This document shows positions 34,325 through 42,720 of a DNA stretch of 64,000 nt, piece by piece; the first letter of the stretch is position 1; every line of letters begins with the position of its first letter. Made by a program: the position numbers and the translations under genes. This DNA is from Lewinellaceae bacterium (GTDB lineage: Bacteria; Bacteroidota; Bacteroidia; Chitinophagales; Saprospiraceae). The notes beneath the pieces were generated by a model. That model saw nothing but the letters and a program-made list of their open reading frames with translations, did not search any database and was not told where the DNA came from. The DNA is taken from assembly GCA_020636255.1 (NCBI GenBank), contig JACJYE010000016.1, positions 1 to 64,000 of the forward strand, in the 5' to 3' direction.

Positions 34325-34380
34325 GGCCGCCCGTTTTTTGCCTTCTTACAATAATCAGGAAAGGCAAAAAACAGGCGGCC
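34325..34380 (-). terminator. Hairpin between lemA and the TPM genes
   Basis: A stem of about 20 bp (GGCCGCCCGTTTTTTGCCTT paired with AAGGCAAAAAACAGGCGGCC, one mismatch) with a 16-base loop. It lies after lemA and before the TPM genes on the same strand, so it may be an attenuator or partial terminator. Confidence 0.5.
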
Positions 34381-34432
34381 CATACGAAATAGTGTTCACC
34401 GGAACAGGTATGCACCCATTGCCGGTGCTGGC

Positions 34433-35020
34433 TCAGAATTCCACTTTCGGCGCTTCCTGAGCGCTGGCATCCGCTTCGAACTGCGCTTTCTGGCTAAAGC
34501 CGAACATACCGGCAAACAGGCTGCCGGGGAAGCGGCGTACTTTTTTGTTGTACTGCGTGACGACGTCGTTATAGCGGTCCCTTTCCACCTTGATCCTGTT
34601 TTCGGTGCCTTCGAGCTGCACCTGCAGTTCTTTGAAGTTCTCGCTGGCGCGCAACTGCGGGTAGTTCTCGGAGATGAGCAGCAGGCGGCCCAGCGACTGG
34701 CTCAGCCCGGCCTGGGCGTCCTGGAATTCCTTCATCTTTTCCGGCGTCAGGTTGGTGGGGTCGATATTGATACTGGTGGCACGCGAACGGGCATTGGTCA
34801 CTTCCGTGAGGGTGTTCTTTTCGAAATCGGCGACACCCTTAACGGTGTTAACGAGGTTGGGGATGAGGTCGGCGCGGCGCTGATAGGCGCTCTGCACTTT
34901 GCCCCAGGCATTCTCGACATTCTCTTCCATGTCGACAAAGTTGTTGTAGCTGTTGCAGCCACCGACTAACAGGATCAGCCCCAGGCCGATCAGCACCACT
35001 GCTGTGATTAGTGATCTCAT
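34433..35020 (-). CDS. lemA: LemA family protein
   Basis: A 195-residue membrane-attached four-helix protein of the LemA family. The N-terminal anchor (AVVLIGLGLILLVGGC) carries a Cys that fits a lipobox. The conserved segments YNNFVDMEENVENAWGKVQS, QRRADLIPNLVNTVKG, FEKNTLTEVTNARSRA, SENYPQLRASENFKELQ and YNDVVTQYNKKVRRFP are all present. LemA proteins are widespread and of uncertain role. It is the first gene of the lemA-TPM-TPM unit. Confidence 0.92.
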   Translation of the reverse strand: MRSLITAVVLIGLGLILLVGGCNSYNNFVDMEENVENAWGKVQSAYQRRADLIPNLVNTVKGVADFEKNTLTEVTNARSRATSINIDPTNLTPEKMKEFQDAQAGLSQSLGRLLLISENYPQLRASENFKELQVQLEGTENRIKVERDRYNDVVTQYNKKVRRFPGSLFAGMFGFSQKAQFEADASAQEAPKVEF

Positions 35021-35189
35021 GGACGTTATTGGTTTTGTTTTGATCTAAAGTTAATCCTTATCTGGCAATTTTTTCGGCTTCGGTAAGAGGGCCGATACAA
35101 CTTTGCCAGGCGTGCGTTCACACTATATCAATGCGGTAAGGGCGCGCCAGGTTCGCTTTTTTCTGCGAACACCCCGCTTTTGACGGCCA

Positions 35190-36278
35190 TCAGCGGGAGA
35201 AGTCATCTTTTTGCAAAAAAAGGGCCAGGAGCTCTTCCGCTGCCTGAAAGGATGATTTCCGGCCGTTCAGCACAGCTTCTTCTACTTCCTTGAGGCGTTC
35301 CCGCACTTCGGGATGGCCAAAAAAGGCTGCCTGCAGTTGCTGGCCGATACGCTCAAACAACCAGTAGCGGGCCTGTTCGCGGCGCCGGCTTTCGAAGTAG
35401 CCATTTTGGGCTGACATCTCCCGGTAATGACAAATTTGCTGCCATATTTCAGGTATGCCCGTACCCGTGAGGGCCGAACAAGCTTCTACGCCGGGGGCCC
35501 AGCCGCTTTCTTTTGGTGGAAAAAGGTGCAGGGCGCTGCGGTATTCCCGGAGCGACTTTTGCGCCAGCGGCAGCCGTTCGCCATCCGCTTTGTTGACCGC
35601 TATCAGGTCGGCCATTTCTACAATGCCGCGCTTCATTCCCTGCAATTCGTCGCCCCCGCCGGGTAGTAACAACAGCAGAAAGAAATCGGCCATCGAGTGC
35701 ACTGCCGTTTCAGATTGCCCTACGCCGACGGTCTCAATGATGATGACGTCGTACCCTGCGGCTTCGCATAAGACGATCGCCTCACGGGTCTTCTGCGCCA
35801 CCCCCCCTAAAGATCCGCCGGCAGGGGAGGGGCGGATAAAGGCCTCTTCTCTGGCCGACAGTTTTTCCATGCGGGTCTTATCGCCGAGAATGCTGCCGTG
35901 GCTGAGCTGGCTGCTGGGGTCGATGGCCAGTACGGCCAGGCGGTGGCCAAGGCCCAGCAGGTGCAGGCCGAACACTTCGATGAAGGTGCTCTTGCCGGCT
36001 CCGGGGCTGCCGGTGATGCCGATGCGCACCGACTGGCCGCTATGTGGCAGGCAACGCCCGATGATGTCCTGGGCCAGCATCTGGTGCTCGGCCCGCTGGC
36101 TTTCCACCAGCGTAATGGCCTGGCCCAATACTACGCGGCTGCCACTTCGTATGCCGGCGGCGTATTCCTCTGCCGTAAGCTGGCGCCGCTGGTGTTTCAG
36201 CAGATGAGGGTTGAGGCTGCCGGGTTGCGGTACCCCAGGCTTCACATCAAGAGCTGACTTTTTCGGGCGTTGGGCCAT
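35190..36278 (-). CDS. meaB: MeaB/ArgK GTPase, methylmalonyl-CoA mutase chaperone
   Basis: A 362-residue G3E-family GTPase, the chaperone that protects and reloads B12-dependent methylmalonyl-CoA mutase. G1 motif GSPGAGKS at residues 90-97, LAIDPSSQLSHGSILGDKTR, the IIETVGVGQSE switch and the base-specific NKAD are intact, and length is normal. The mutase subunits are not in this window. The N-terminal 30 residues are a basic, Pro-rich extension. It appears monocistronic; a 690-bp region upstream (from 36279) holds no protein gene. Confidence 0.93.
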   Translation of the reverse strand: MAQRPKKSALDVKPGVPQPGSLNPHLLKHQRRQLTAEEYAAGIRSGSRVVLGQAITLVESQRAEHQMLAQDIIGRCLPHSGQSVRIGITGSPGAGKSTFIEVFGLHLLGLGHRLAVLAIDPSSQLSHGSILGDKTRMEKLSAREEAFIRPSPAGGSLGGVAQKTREAIVLCEAAGYDVIIIETVGVGQSETAVHSMADFFLLLLLPGGGDELQGMKRGIVEMADLIAVNKADGERLPLAQKSLREYRSALHLFPPKESGWAPGVEACSALTGTGIPEIWQQICHYREMSAQNGYFESRRREQARYWLFERIGQQLQAAFFGHPEVRERLKEVEEAVLNGRKSSFQAAEELLALFLQKDDFSR

Positions 36279-36399
36279 GTGCGATGTTTTGTTCTGCCGG
36301 CGTAAACAGCCAATAAGGCATTTGTTCAGGAGTGTACGCCGGTGAAGGGTAAAGATAATAATTTCAGATGGGGGTGAAAGGGCTGCAAAAAGGGGCCTA

Positions 36400-36815
36400 A
36401 CAACCCTTTAGCAAGTGTTAAAGTCTTTATGGGTTTTGTATTTGCATTTTAACAATGTGTATAAAAAGTTGAATTTCAGTTTTTTGTAAATGTGTTTTGG
36501 ATTAACGAAAAACCGGCTTTTCCTGTTTGCTGGTTAAACTATCCTAAACCGGGCCATAGTGCAGTTGGGGCTATTGACCGCCAGGAACATTTTGTTCTTC
36601 TTTGTACCGGGCATCAGAGAACAGCCAACCCCATTTACAGGCGCTGAGGCCCGAAAGAAGCTTTACAGAAAACCCTGAAAACAATCTACACGTATGCTGA
36701 ACCCCGGATTTTTTCTTCAGTTACGCTGCTGGTACCCTGAAACTGAATGGAAATATTTTTAGTTAGCTATGAAGGCTATGGGAGGGGAGGCGCAAGCCGT
36801 CCCCTCCTCTTTTTT
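36400..36815 (+). ncRNA. Candidate non-coding transcript in a 700-bp gene-free gap
   Basis: Between two minus-strand genes lies a 698-bp stretch without convincing protein genes, yet it has a strong plus-strand Rho-independent terminator at 36781-36815. Something on the plus strand must therefore be transcribed. Local hairpins are visible (AGGAACATTTTGTTCTT; CCGGCTTTTCCTGTTTGCTGG), and a 22-codon ORF sits at 36694-36762. No match to tmRNA, RNase P or SRP hallmarks was recognised; a 6S-like RNA is possible. The 5' end is a guess. Confidence 0.3.
36781..36815 (+). terminator. Rho-independent terminator
   Basis: GGAGGGGAGGC, a GCAA tetraloop, GCC, one bulged G and TCCCCTCC, followed by TCTTTTTT. 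It works only in the plus direction; the other strand has no U-run. No plus-strand protein gene precedes it. Confidence 0.75.
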
Positions 36816-36976
36816 GCCGGCCTCCGCCAACGCGCTCTAAATCGATACATTCCTGAACGGCCCCCACCGCCTGCCTGCCCATGCAATGCAATTCCATGGT
36901 AGAACCTGTAATTGCCGGACGCTCTACTTCGCATTGGCGGCGGCGGTGGGCTTTTGGGGCGCACCGCCAACTTGCC

Positions 36977-37759
36977 TTATTCTCCCTTAAATACGGGCTT
37001 TCTCTTTTCCAGGAAGGCCTGTACTCCTTCTTTATAGTCGTGCGTCTGGCCTGCGGCCGATTGGAGCTGGTCTTCGATGGCCAGCTGGGTGGCCAGGTCG
37101 TTGGTGAGGGAATAGTTCAGGGCGCGTTTGATGTAGCCGATCGCTTTGGTGGGCATCTGAGCCAGGGTTTCGGCCAGCTTCAGCGATTCTGCCGCGAAGG
37201 TTTTATCGGAGAATACTTTATAGAGCATGCCCATCTGTTCGGCATCCCGTGCGCTTACCTGCTCGCCCAGCATCATCAGCGCAGAAGCTTTCTGGTAGCC
37301 GACGAGGCGCGGCAGGAAAAAGGTGCCGCCGCTGTCGGGAATGAGCCCGATCTTGCTGAAAGCCTGGATGAAGGAAGCGGATTCGGCTGCAACGACGATA
37401 TCGCAGGCCAGGGCGATATTGGCGCCCGCGCCGGCAGCCACGCCGTTGACGGCGGCCACGATCGGTTTTTCGATCTCCCACACCTGTATGATGATGGGGT
37501 TGAAATGTTCCGTCAGAATGGTGGACAATTCGGGGCCATCCTCTGCCGTGACTTCCTGCAGGTCCTGCCCGGCGCTGAAAGCCTTGCCCGCTCCCGTGAT
37601 GTATATAGCCCTTACCTCGGCGTCGTCTTTGCACTGGCCGAGGGCTGCCTGCAGGCTGAGGGACATCTCCCGGTTGAAGCTATTGTATACTTTGGGGCGG
37701 TTGAGGGTGATCAGGCCGACCTGGTTCTTTATCTCAAAGAGGATGCTATTGTCTTGCAT
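36977..37759 (-). CDS. paaG: Enoyl-CoA hydratase/isomerase, PaaG-like
   Basis: A 260-residue crotonase-fold enzyme. In phenylacetate degradation PaaG isomerises the ring-epoxide of phenylacetyl-CoA to an oxepin. Visible are the oxyanion segments FSAGQDLQEV and AAGAGANIALACD, the active-site stretch FIQAFSKIGLIPDSGGTFFL with the conserved Asp, and the C-terminal helix (AFLEKRKPVFKGE). GQDL at this place is typical of PaaG. It starts 28 bp behind paaD on the same strand. The monooxygenase subunits PaaABC and thiolase are not in the window. The ATG MQDNS is preferred over an upstream TTG. Confidence 0.85.
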   Translation of the reverse strand: MQDNSILFEIKNQVGLITLNRPKVYNSFNREMSLSLQAALGQCKDDAEVRAIYITGAGKAFSAGQDLQEVTAEDGPELSTILTEHFNPIIIQVWEIEKPIVAAVNGVAAGAGANIALACDIVVAAESASFIQAFSKIGLIPDSGGTFFLPRLVGYQKASALMMLGEQVSARDAEQMGMLYKVFSDKTFAAESLKLAETLAQMPTKAIGYIKRALNYSLTNDLATQLAIEDQLQSAAGQTHDYKEGVQAFLEKRKPVFKGE

Positions 37760-37786
37760 GCCGTGGTTTTTGTGCAAAGCTAATGA

Positions 37787-38278
37787 TTAATGGCACTTGA
37801 AGTAATCGAAAGGCTCTTTGCAATCCAGGCAACGGTACAGGGCCTTGCAGGCCGTGGAGCCGAACTGGCTGGCCATTTCGGTATTCGTAGAGCCGCATTG
37901 CGGGCATTCGACGGCTGGCGGGTTCTGGAAAAGGGCGTTTTTATCGACAGTACCTTTTACCGGTGGTGCGATCCCGTAGGCTTTCAGCCGTTGCCGCCCC
38001 CGCTCTGTGATCCAGTCCGTCGTCCAGGCCGGATGCAGGACGGTGGTGACGCGTACTTTGTCGTAACCCTTCTCCTGCAATACTGCACGGATGTTTACCT
38101 CAATCGTATTCATCGCCGGGCAACCGGAATAGGTGGGGGTGATGACGACCTCCAGCAAGCCGTCTTTGTGGAGCCTGATATCGCGGATGATGCCCAGGTC
38201 GGCAACGGTAAGCACGGGGATCTCGGGGTCCGTAACTTCTTCAAGCAGGTTCCAGATCGTATCGGTATTTACGCCCAT
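37787..38278 (-). CDS. paaD: Phenylacetyl-CoA epoxidase accessory protein PaaD
   Basis: A 163-residue DUF59/MIP18-type protein thought to help Fe-S or di-iron maturation of the phenylacetyl-CoA epoxidase. The N-terminal DUF59 core (WNLLEEVTDPEIPVLTVADL, ITPTYSGCPAMNTIE) and a C-terminal zinc ribbon (CPQCGS and CKALYRCLDCKEPFDYF, then CH) are both complete, a combination diagnostic of PaaD. It is cotranscribed with paaG. The gene upstream on this strand is unrelated, so the usual paaABC neighbours are missing. Confidence 0.92.
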   Translation of the reverse strand: MGVNTDTIWNLLEEVTDPEIPVLTVADLGIIRDIRLHKDGLLEVVITPTYSGCPAMNTIEVNIRAVLQEKGYDKVRVTTVLHPAWTTDWITERGRQRLKAYGIAPPVKGTVDKNALFQNPPAVECPQCGSTNTEMASQFGSTACKALYRCLDCKEPFDYFKCH

Positions 38279-38328
38279 AATAGGTTATCGCATTTTTTTG
38301 CCGCTTTTCATGCTAACACCTGCCCGCA

Positions 38329-39660
38329 TCAATCGGTTTTGGCCATATCGAGGTCGCGGACCATCAGGAGGAAGGACTGTGCGAAATCAGACAGGCTGTC
38401 GTAGTTGAGCGAACCGGTGGCGGGGCTCAGCCGGGAGTAAAAGGGCTTGTTCTTTTCCACGATGTGGCTGATCGCCCGTTTGATGGCGCGTTTATCGAAC
38501 TGCCCGGCCGCTGTGTCGTAATAGATGACAGGGAATCCCAGCTGTTTGAAATATTCCGGTTCCATCACCTGATAATAGAGGTGGAACAGGTCGCGGTCGG
38601 GCTTGGGTACGGCGAAGTTGAACATACATTGCCCTACGATATAGCCGGGTATGGCCAGGGCCACTGCCTCACAACCGTGCTCCTTGTACCAATCCATGTG
38701 CGACAGTTGGGCGTCGATCAGGCCTGCGACGCGGTCGTGTGTAACACTGTGCGTGATGCCGAAAGTCGACTTGACGCGGTACATCTCTTTGAAGTACTCC
38801 TCTTTTTCCCGTTCGAGCAGTTGCTGGAAACCTTTGCAGAGAGCCTGGTTTTTAGCGGCCGTAGGCAGGTTGTCGTTCTCATAGTATTGGCGGTGCAGCT
38901 GCTCCAGGCTTTCCATCATGAAGCCCTCGGGTTTGATGAGGTAGTCCAGCCGGTAAATGAGGTCCAGCAGCAGGTAAGCGATACTGCCGGGATACTGGGC
39001 CTTGTCGAGCTTGCCGTTGTCGATCTCTTCCAGCACCGCTTCGATCTTTTGCTTCAGGAAGTTGTATTTGGCCTCCTTTTCAGAGGGCGGCAGGTCTTCC
39101 ATGTGGGAAGTATCAACAGCCTGAAGCATCTTGAACTCTTCCAGCAGCAGGTCGTCCTGTTTATCGGCCCTGGTGGCCAGTTCCTTGAGCGCGTAGTAGA
39201 GCTTGTAGGGCGAACCGTCGAGGGTATAGGTATCAAAGGCGATGGTGATATTGCCAGCTTCATCGAGGGCGAAGCGGCTGTAGCGGAGGTTGTAGTTCTG
39301 TTCCATCAGCCGCCGCATGAAGCCGACATTGAGCGCATCGGCCTTGACGACCTTGGATTCGACCCAAACCTTGTGCGGCGTGGCCATGCCGGTGATCTTA
39401 TTGGAGCCCTGGTACAACTCGAACTGCAGGCCTCCTTTCACCTCTTCGTAGCGCACGTTGTCCTCTTCCTCATCTCTCAGATAGTACAGGAACTGTTTGT
39501 AGCTCTCCAGGTATTCTTTCTTTTCGAACTGCCCAAGCGCCTCATCCCAGGCTGTATAGCGGGAGCGGCCCTTATAGGAATCGCTGTAACGGCCAAAGCT
39601 GACCTTCGGTTCCTGCTGCTCTTCTGCCTTGGCGCCAAAAAGGCGGTCAAAGAATCTCAT
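38329..39660 (-). CDS. Hypothetical protein, possible YbjN-like N-terminal part
   Basis: A 443-residue soluble protein. MRFFDRLFG is the natural start. The region of about 45-170 (EKKEYLESYKQFLYYLRDE, KVWVESKVVKADALNVGFMR, RFALDEAGNITIAFDTYTLD) has the alternating strands of YbjN/type III chaperone-like proteins. The rest is helical (SIAYLLLDLIYRLDYLIKPE, YRVKSTFGITHSVTHDRVAG). The C-terminal HIVEKNKPFYSRLS is conserved-looking. No catalytic motif is seen. It lies between paaD and an isoprenoid-synthase-like gene on the same strand; the function is unknown. Confidence 0.6.
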   Translation of the reverse strand: MRFFDRLFGAKAEEQQEPKVSFGRYSDSYKGRSRYTAWDEALGQFEKKEYLESYKQFLYYLRDEEEDNVRYEEVKGGLQFELYQGSNKITGMATPHKVWVESKVVKADALNVGFMRRLMEQNYNLRYSRFALDEAGNITIAFDTYTLDGSPYKLYYALKELATRADKQDDLLLEEFKMLQAVDTSHMEDLPPSEKEAKYNFLKQKIEAVLEEIDNGKLDKAQYPGSIAYLLLDLIYRLDYLIKPEGFMMESLEQLHRQYYENDNLPTAAKNQALCKGFQQLLEREKEEYFKEMYRVKSTFGITHSVTHDRVAGLIDAQLSHMDWYKEHGCEAVALAIPGYIVGQCMFNFAVPKPDRDLFHLYYQVMEPEYFKQLGFPVIYYDTAAGQFDKRAIKRAISHIVEKNKPFYSRLSPATGSLNYDSLSDFAQSFLLMVRDLDMAKTD

Positions 39661-39752
39661 CCTCTTGGTTTTTTCGGAGGGAAAAGGTAAAAAAACGCTG
39701 CAAGTTAACAAAAAGAAAAAAGGGTAGAAATAGCGGAGTGGCCTCCGATGTG

Positions 39753-40778
39753 TCAGATAACAGAGGGTGCTGGCCGCCGATCAAGCCTGAAGGACAGGAT
39801 CGGCCACAGGGCTGCCCGGATAAAACTCATGGAAAAAGGGTTGGCCCGGAATATTTTCTCATCCATAACCGCGATCCGTTGCATATCCAGTTCGCCTGCG
39901 CACAAACGGGCGTAGCGGCCCAGCTTGTAGGTGATGAGCACGAACATGGCGTGAAAACAGAACAGGAAATAACGCAGCCGGCTGCGTTTCAACGCCAGGG
40001 TGCTGAAGCTATGGAACGTACGCCGGCGCTCCGCCTCGATGTACTGAAGGATATCGGGAAAGCCCTGCCGGAAGCGTACGAAGGTGACGACGCCTTCGCG
40101 GGCGTCTTTGGGCAGGTCCTGGGCGTCATTCAGGAATTGGATGAAGCCGCCCAATTCGTACAAGGCCTCTTGCATTGGCCCTTCCGTGCCGGGCAGCAGT
40201 GCGGCGCATAATTTCAGGGAAGCGCCCCCTTTGCCCCGCGTGATAGCTATAGTGTCCTGCTCGCTGATGCCGGTATCGAACTGGCGCAGGCTGGCAACCT
40301 GATAGTGGATCAGTTCCGCAAAAGCCGCTTTGAGCCGCTCGGCCTGGCCGGCATCCACTAACCGGAATAACGCCTGGTAATAGATCGAGAACATCCGCTC
40401 TATAGGCGTATCTCCAGGGTGTTGTTGCAACAAGGCCTCCAGCGCCGGAGCCTCCAGCTGGTAATCGTCCACCAAGATATCCGACAGGCCGATCAGGGCG
40501 CCCAGATAACAATAGGCGCGCTCCTCTCCGCTCCTGATGCGATACCCGGCCAGATGGGCCGCCAGCTCGCCCATAAAGAGCGTGGATACCATATACCACT
40601 GTATTTTCCGGTACGCCTTTTCCGGTATGCTCCCGTCATTCAGCTCCTGCGCCTGGCTGATCAGGCCTGCCGCCCGGCTTCGCACCCTGTGGTGATAACG
40701 GCCCTGCTCCCGGTTGGCCTGAAAGGACATTCGGGTAAAAAGGAGCAAGTAATAGGTATTGGCCAGGAAATGCATCAT
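39753..40778 (-). CDS. Class I isoprenoid synthase-fold protein
   Basis: A 341-residue helical protein resembling class 1 isoprenoid biosynthesis enzymes of Bacteroidota. Two Asp-rich clusters face each other as in trans-prenyl synthases: LSDILVDDYQL (Asp100, Asp104, Asp105) and FLNDAQDLPKD (Asp218, Asp221, Asp225). The first is not the canonical DDxxD. The C-terminal part has hydrophobic and basic segments (RYFLFCFHAMFVLITYKLGR). The ATG here overlaps the stop of a 24-codon ORF (ATGA), which suggests translational coupling; a TTG 34 codons earlier is an alternative. Product unknown: prenyl transfer or terpene-like cyclisation. Confidence 0.6.
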   Translation of the reverse strand: MMHFLANTYYLLLFTRMSFQANREQGRYHHRVRSRAAGLISQAQELNDGSIPEKAYRKIQWYMVSTLFMGELAAHLAGYRIRSGEERAYCYLGALIGLSDILVDDYQLEAPALEALLQQHPGDTPIERMFSIYYQALFRLVDAGQAERLKAAFAELIHYQVASLRQFDTGISEQDTIAITRGKGGASLKLCAALLPGTEGPMQEALYELGGFIQFLNDAQDLPKDAREGVVTFVRFRQGFPDILQYIEAERRRTFHSFSTLALKRSRLRYFLFCFHAMFVLITYKLGRYARLCAGELDMQRIAVMDEKIFRANPFSMSFIRAALWPILSFRLDRRPAPSVI

Positions 40779-40849
40779 AGGAGAATACAGCCGCCAGGAA
40801 GGGCCATGGAAGCCAATAGCAGTAGAAGGGGTAGTTTCAGGTTCTTCAT
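40775..40849 (-). CDS. Micro-ORF with lipoprotein-signal-like peptide, coupled to next gene
   Basis: A 24-codon ORF, MKNLKLPLLLLLASMALPGG followed by CILL, whose TGA overlaps the start of the isoprenoid-synthase-like gene in ATGA. It has the shape of a lipoprotein signal (positive start, leucine-rich core, GGC), so either a tiny membrane peptide or a leader that sets translation of the next gene. Chance is not excluded. Confidence 0.35.
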   Translation of the reverse strand: MKNLKLPLLLLLASMALPGGCILL

Positions 40850-40895
40850 TTTTGATCTGCGCGTTTGGTAAGTACGACAATATACTTTTTTTCTC

Positions 40896-41046
40896 TTAAC
40901 TATTCAGCATGCGGCCTAAAATGCTCCTGAAGCAAAATTTTGTAGGATTTTTCTTGTCTAACCCCTTCTCATTCCCCTTGAAAGGGGAAGGGCGGATTAC
41001 AAAAATTTGCTTCAGGGCGTAAATCACCATGATGCTGAATAGTTAC
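40896..41046. mobile_element. MITE-like element, copy 2 (TIR plus 8-bp TSD)
   Basis: A 151-bp element, opposite orientation to copy 1 and nearly the same in sequence. The ends are TTAACTATTCAGCAT and ATGCTGAATAGTTAC. It is flanked by TTTTTCTC on both sides (40888-40895 and 41047-41054), a perfect 8-bp duplication of the target. No coding capacity. Confidence 0.85.
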
Positions 41047-41086
41047 TTTTTCTCTTAAAAAAAGGCCTGCTCCCCGAACTGCGAGT

Positions 41087-42508
41087 TCATCGGCCTATCT
41101 GTTTCGCCATTTCCTTGATCAGCCTCCAGCCTTTTTCCACATCTTCCTGTTTCGTTTCCACCTGCCCGGACACCAGGCGGATGGTGTATTTCCCGTTCAG
41201 TTTGGTTTGCGTGAGCAGTATTTTCCCACTGTCATTGAGGCTTTGCAGTAGTTGCTCGTTGATGTGGTTGAGCTGTTCTTCGGAAAAGCCGCCCTGGGGG
41301 TGGTAGCGGAAGCACACCAGGTTGAGCGGCGTAGGCGCCAGCAGATCGAAATCGGGTTCGTTTTCGATCTCGGCGGCCAGCCACTGGCCGATGCGGATGT
41401 GTTCGCGCAGGCGGGCCTGCAGGCCTTCCAGGCCATAGGTGCGAATGACGAACCACAGTTTCAGGGCCCGGAAGCGCCGCCCCAGCTGAATGCCCCAGTC
41501 GCGATAGTTGTTCACCTGGCGGTCGAGCGGCGTTTTCAGGTACTCGGGCATAATGCTGAAGGTATCGGTGAGCAGCTTTTTATCCTGCACGTAAAAGGCG
41601 GTGCAGTCGAAATTGGTGAACATCCATTTGTGGGGGTTGAAGACAAAGCTGTCGGCCAGTTCCAGGCCGTCGCTCATCCAGCGTTTTTCCGGCAGCAGCA
41701 GGGCCGTGCCGGCATAGGCGGCGTCGACGTGAAAGAACAGCCCGTATTTCCGGCAGATCTCGCCGATGGGCCTGATGGGGTCGATGGCGGTGGAGCTCGT
41801 GGTGCCCAGGGCGGCCACGACGCAGGTAGGCCGGAACCCCTGGCCGAGGTCATGCCGGATCGCTTCCTCCAGCTTGTGAGGCAACATGGCAAAGTCCTCG
41901 CCGGTGGGGATGAGCACCAGGTTCTCTTCCCCGAAACCGGCGATACGCACGCCTTTGGGCACGGAAGAATGGACGTGTTCCGAAGCGTAAACCCGCAGCC
42001 GGGGCTGGCCGTACCAGCCTTGCCGGTTGATAGCGAACCGGCTGATGCGTTCGCGGGCCATCAGCAGGGCCACCAGGGTGGCGGTAGACGCGGTATCGTG
42101 GATGGAACCGTACCAGCCGGCCGGCAGTGCAAGCATGCTGCGCAGCCATTCCATGCAACGCTCTTCGAGCTCTTCGGCTGCCGGCGAAGTATACCAGATC
42201 ATACATTGGGCGCCGATGGCTGCCGTGAGCATCTCCGCCAGCACCGACGGCGCCGAACGGGTGGCCGGGAAATAAGCCATGAACTGCGGGTGCTGCCAGT
42301 GGGCCATGCCCGGCAGGATGATGCGCTCGAAGTCGGCCATGAGCTGTTCGAAGGCTTCGCCCCGCAGCGGAGGCCCGGCCGGCAGCTGATCTTTGATATC
42401 GCCCGGCAATACGGGAGGTTTGACGGGGTATTGTGCTATATTTTCGAAATAATCGGCCATCCAGTCTGCCAACTGGTGGGCATGACGGCGGAAGTCGGCA
42501 GTTTGCAT
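41087..42508 (-). CDS. Pyridoxal-dependent aromatic amino acid decarboxylase
   Basis: A 473-residue group II PLP decarboxylase (aromatic-L-amino-acid decarboxylase-like), converting amino acids such as Phe, Tyr, Trp or DOPA to amines. PLP-binding motif NPHKWMFTNFDCTAFYV with the Schiff-base Lys, HVDAAYAGTALLLP with the cofactor-binding Asp, SEHVHSSVPKG, and GTTSSTAIDPI are all present; length is normal. The first codon gives MQTADFRRH. It is in the same direction as paaD/paaG downstream, but a MITE lies between. Substrate cannot be fixed from sequence. Confidence 0.9.
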   Translation of the reverse strand: MQTADFRRHAHQLADWMADYFENIAQYPVKPPVLPGDIKDQLPAGPPLRGEAFEQLMADFERIILPGMAHWQHPQFMAYFPATRSAPSVLAEMLTAAIGAQCMIWYTSPAAEELEERCMEWLRSMLALPAGWYGSIHDTASTATLVALLMARERISRFAINRQGWYGQPRLRVYASEHVHSSVPKGVRIAGFGEENLVLIPTGEDFAMLPHKLEEAIRHDLGQGFRPTCVVAALGTTSSTAIDPIRPIGEICRKYGLFFHVDAAYAGTALLLPEKRWMSDGLELADSFVFNPHKWMFTNFDCTAFYVQDKKLLTDTFSIMPEYLKTPLDRQVNNYRDWGIQLGRRFRALKLWFVIRTYGLEGLQARLREHIRIGQWLAAEIENEPDFDLLAPTPLNLVCFRYHPQGGFSEEQLNHINEQLLQSLNDSGKILLTQTKLNGKYTIRLVSGQVETKQEDVEKGWRLIKEMAKQIGR

Positions 42509-42637
42509 TTTTTAGGGGAAAGATAGGGGTTTGGCGGTAAAACGTTCAGTATGCCCCGGCCAATGCAAGTACAATGGCATCAAAAAAGTATTCTTCATCT
42601 TGTCCCGGACAATCCGCCTTTAGCAGGTTTGGCGTTC

Positions 42638-42671
42638 AGTGAAGTTTGGGGAAGGGCCCCTAAACTTCATT
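42638..42671. repeat. Short hairpin in a repeat cluster
   Basis: AGTGAAGTTTGGGG pairs with CCCCTAAACTTCATT around a 5-base loop. First of three adjoining inverted repeats in the 500-bp gap between two minus-strand genes; no gene is seen in this gap. Confidence 0.6.
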
Positions 42672-42720
42672 GGAGGCCAGCCTTTGAGCTATCAAATCCG
42701 GCCTACAAACAAGCTCTTAG
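42661..42720. repeat. Degenerate copy of the 60-bp palindrome
   Basis: TTGGAGGCCAGCCTTTGAGC on the left opposes CCGGCCTACAAACAAGCTCT on the right. The left terminus has drifted (TAAACTTCA in place of TAAGAGCTTG). It overlaps the hairpin on its left and abuts the element on its right. Confidence 0.7.

Noticed and set aside
36400..36815. tmRNA or RNase P RNA
   Set aside because: No tRNA-like ends, tag reading frame or RNase P core motifs could be found; kept only as an unclassified ncRNA candidate.
36977..38278. Complete phenylacetate catabolic operon
   Set aside because: Only paaG and paaD are present; the genes upstream on the strand are unrelated and paaABCE, thiolase and ligase are missing.
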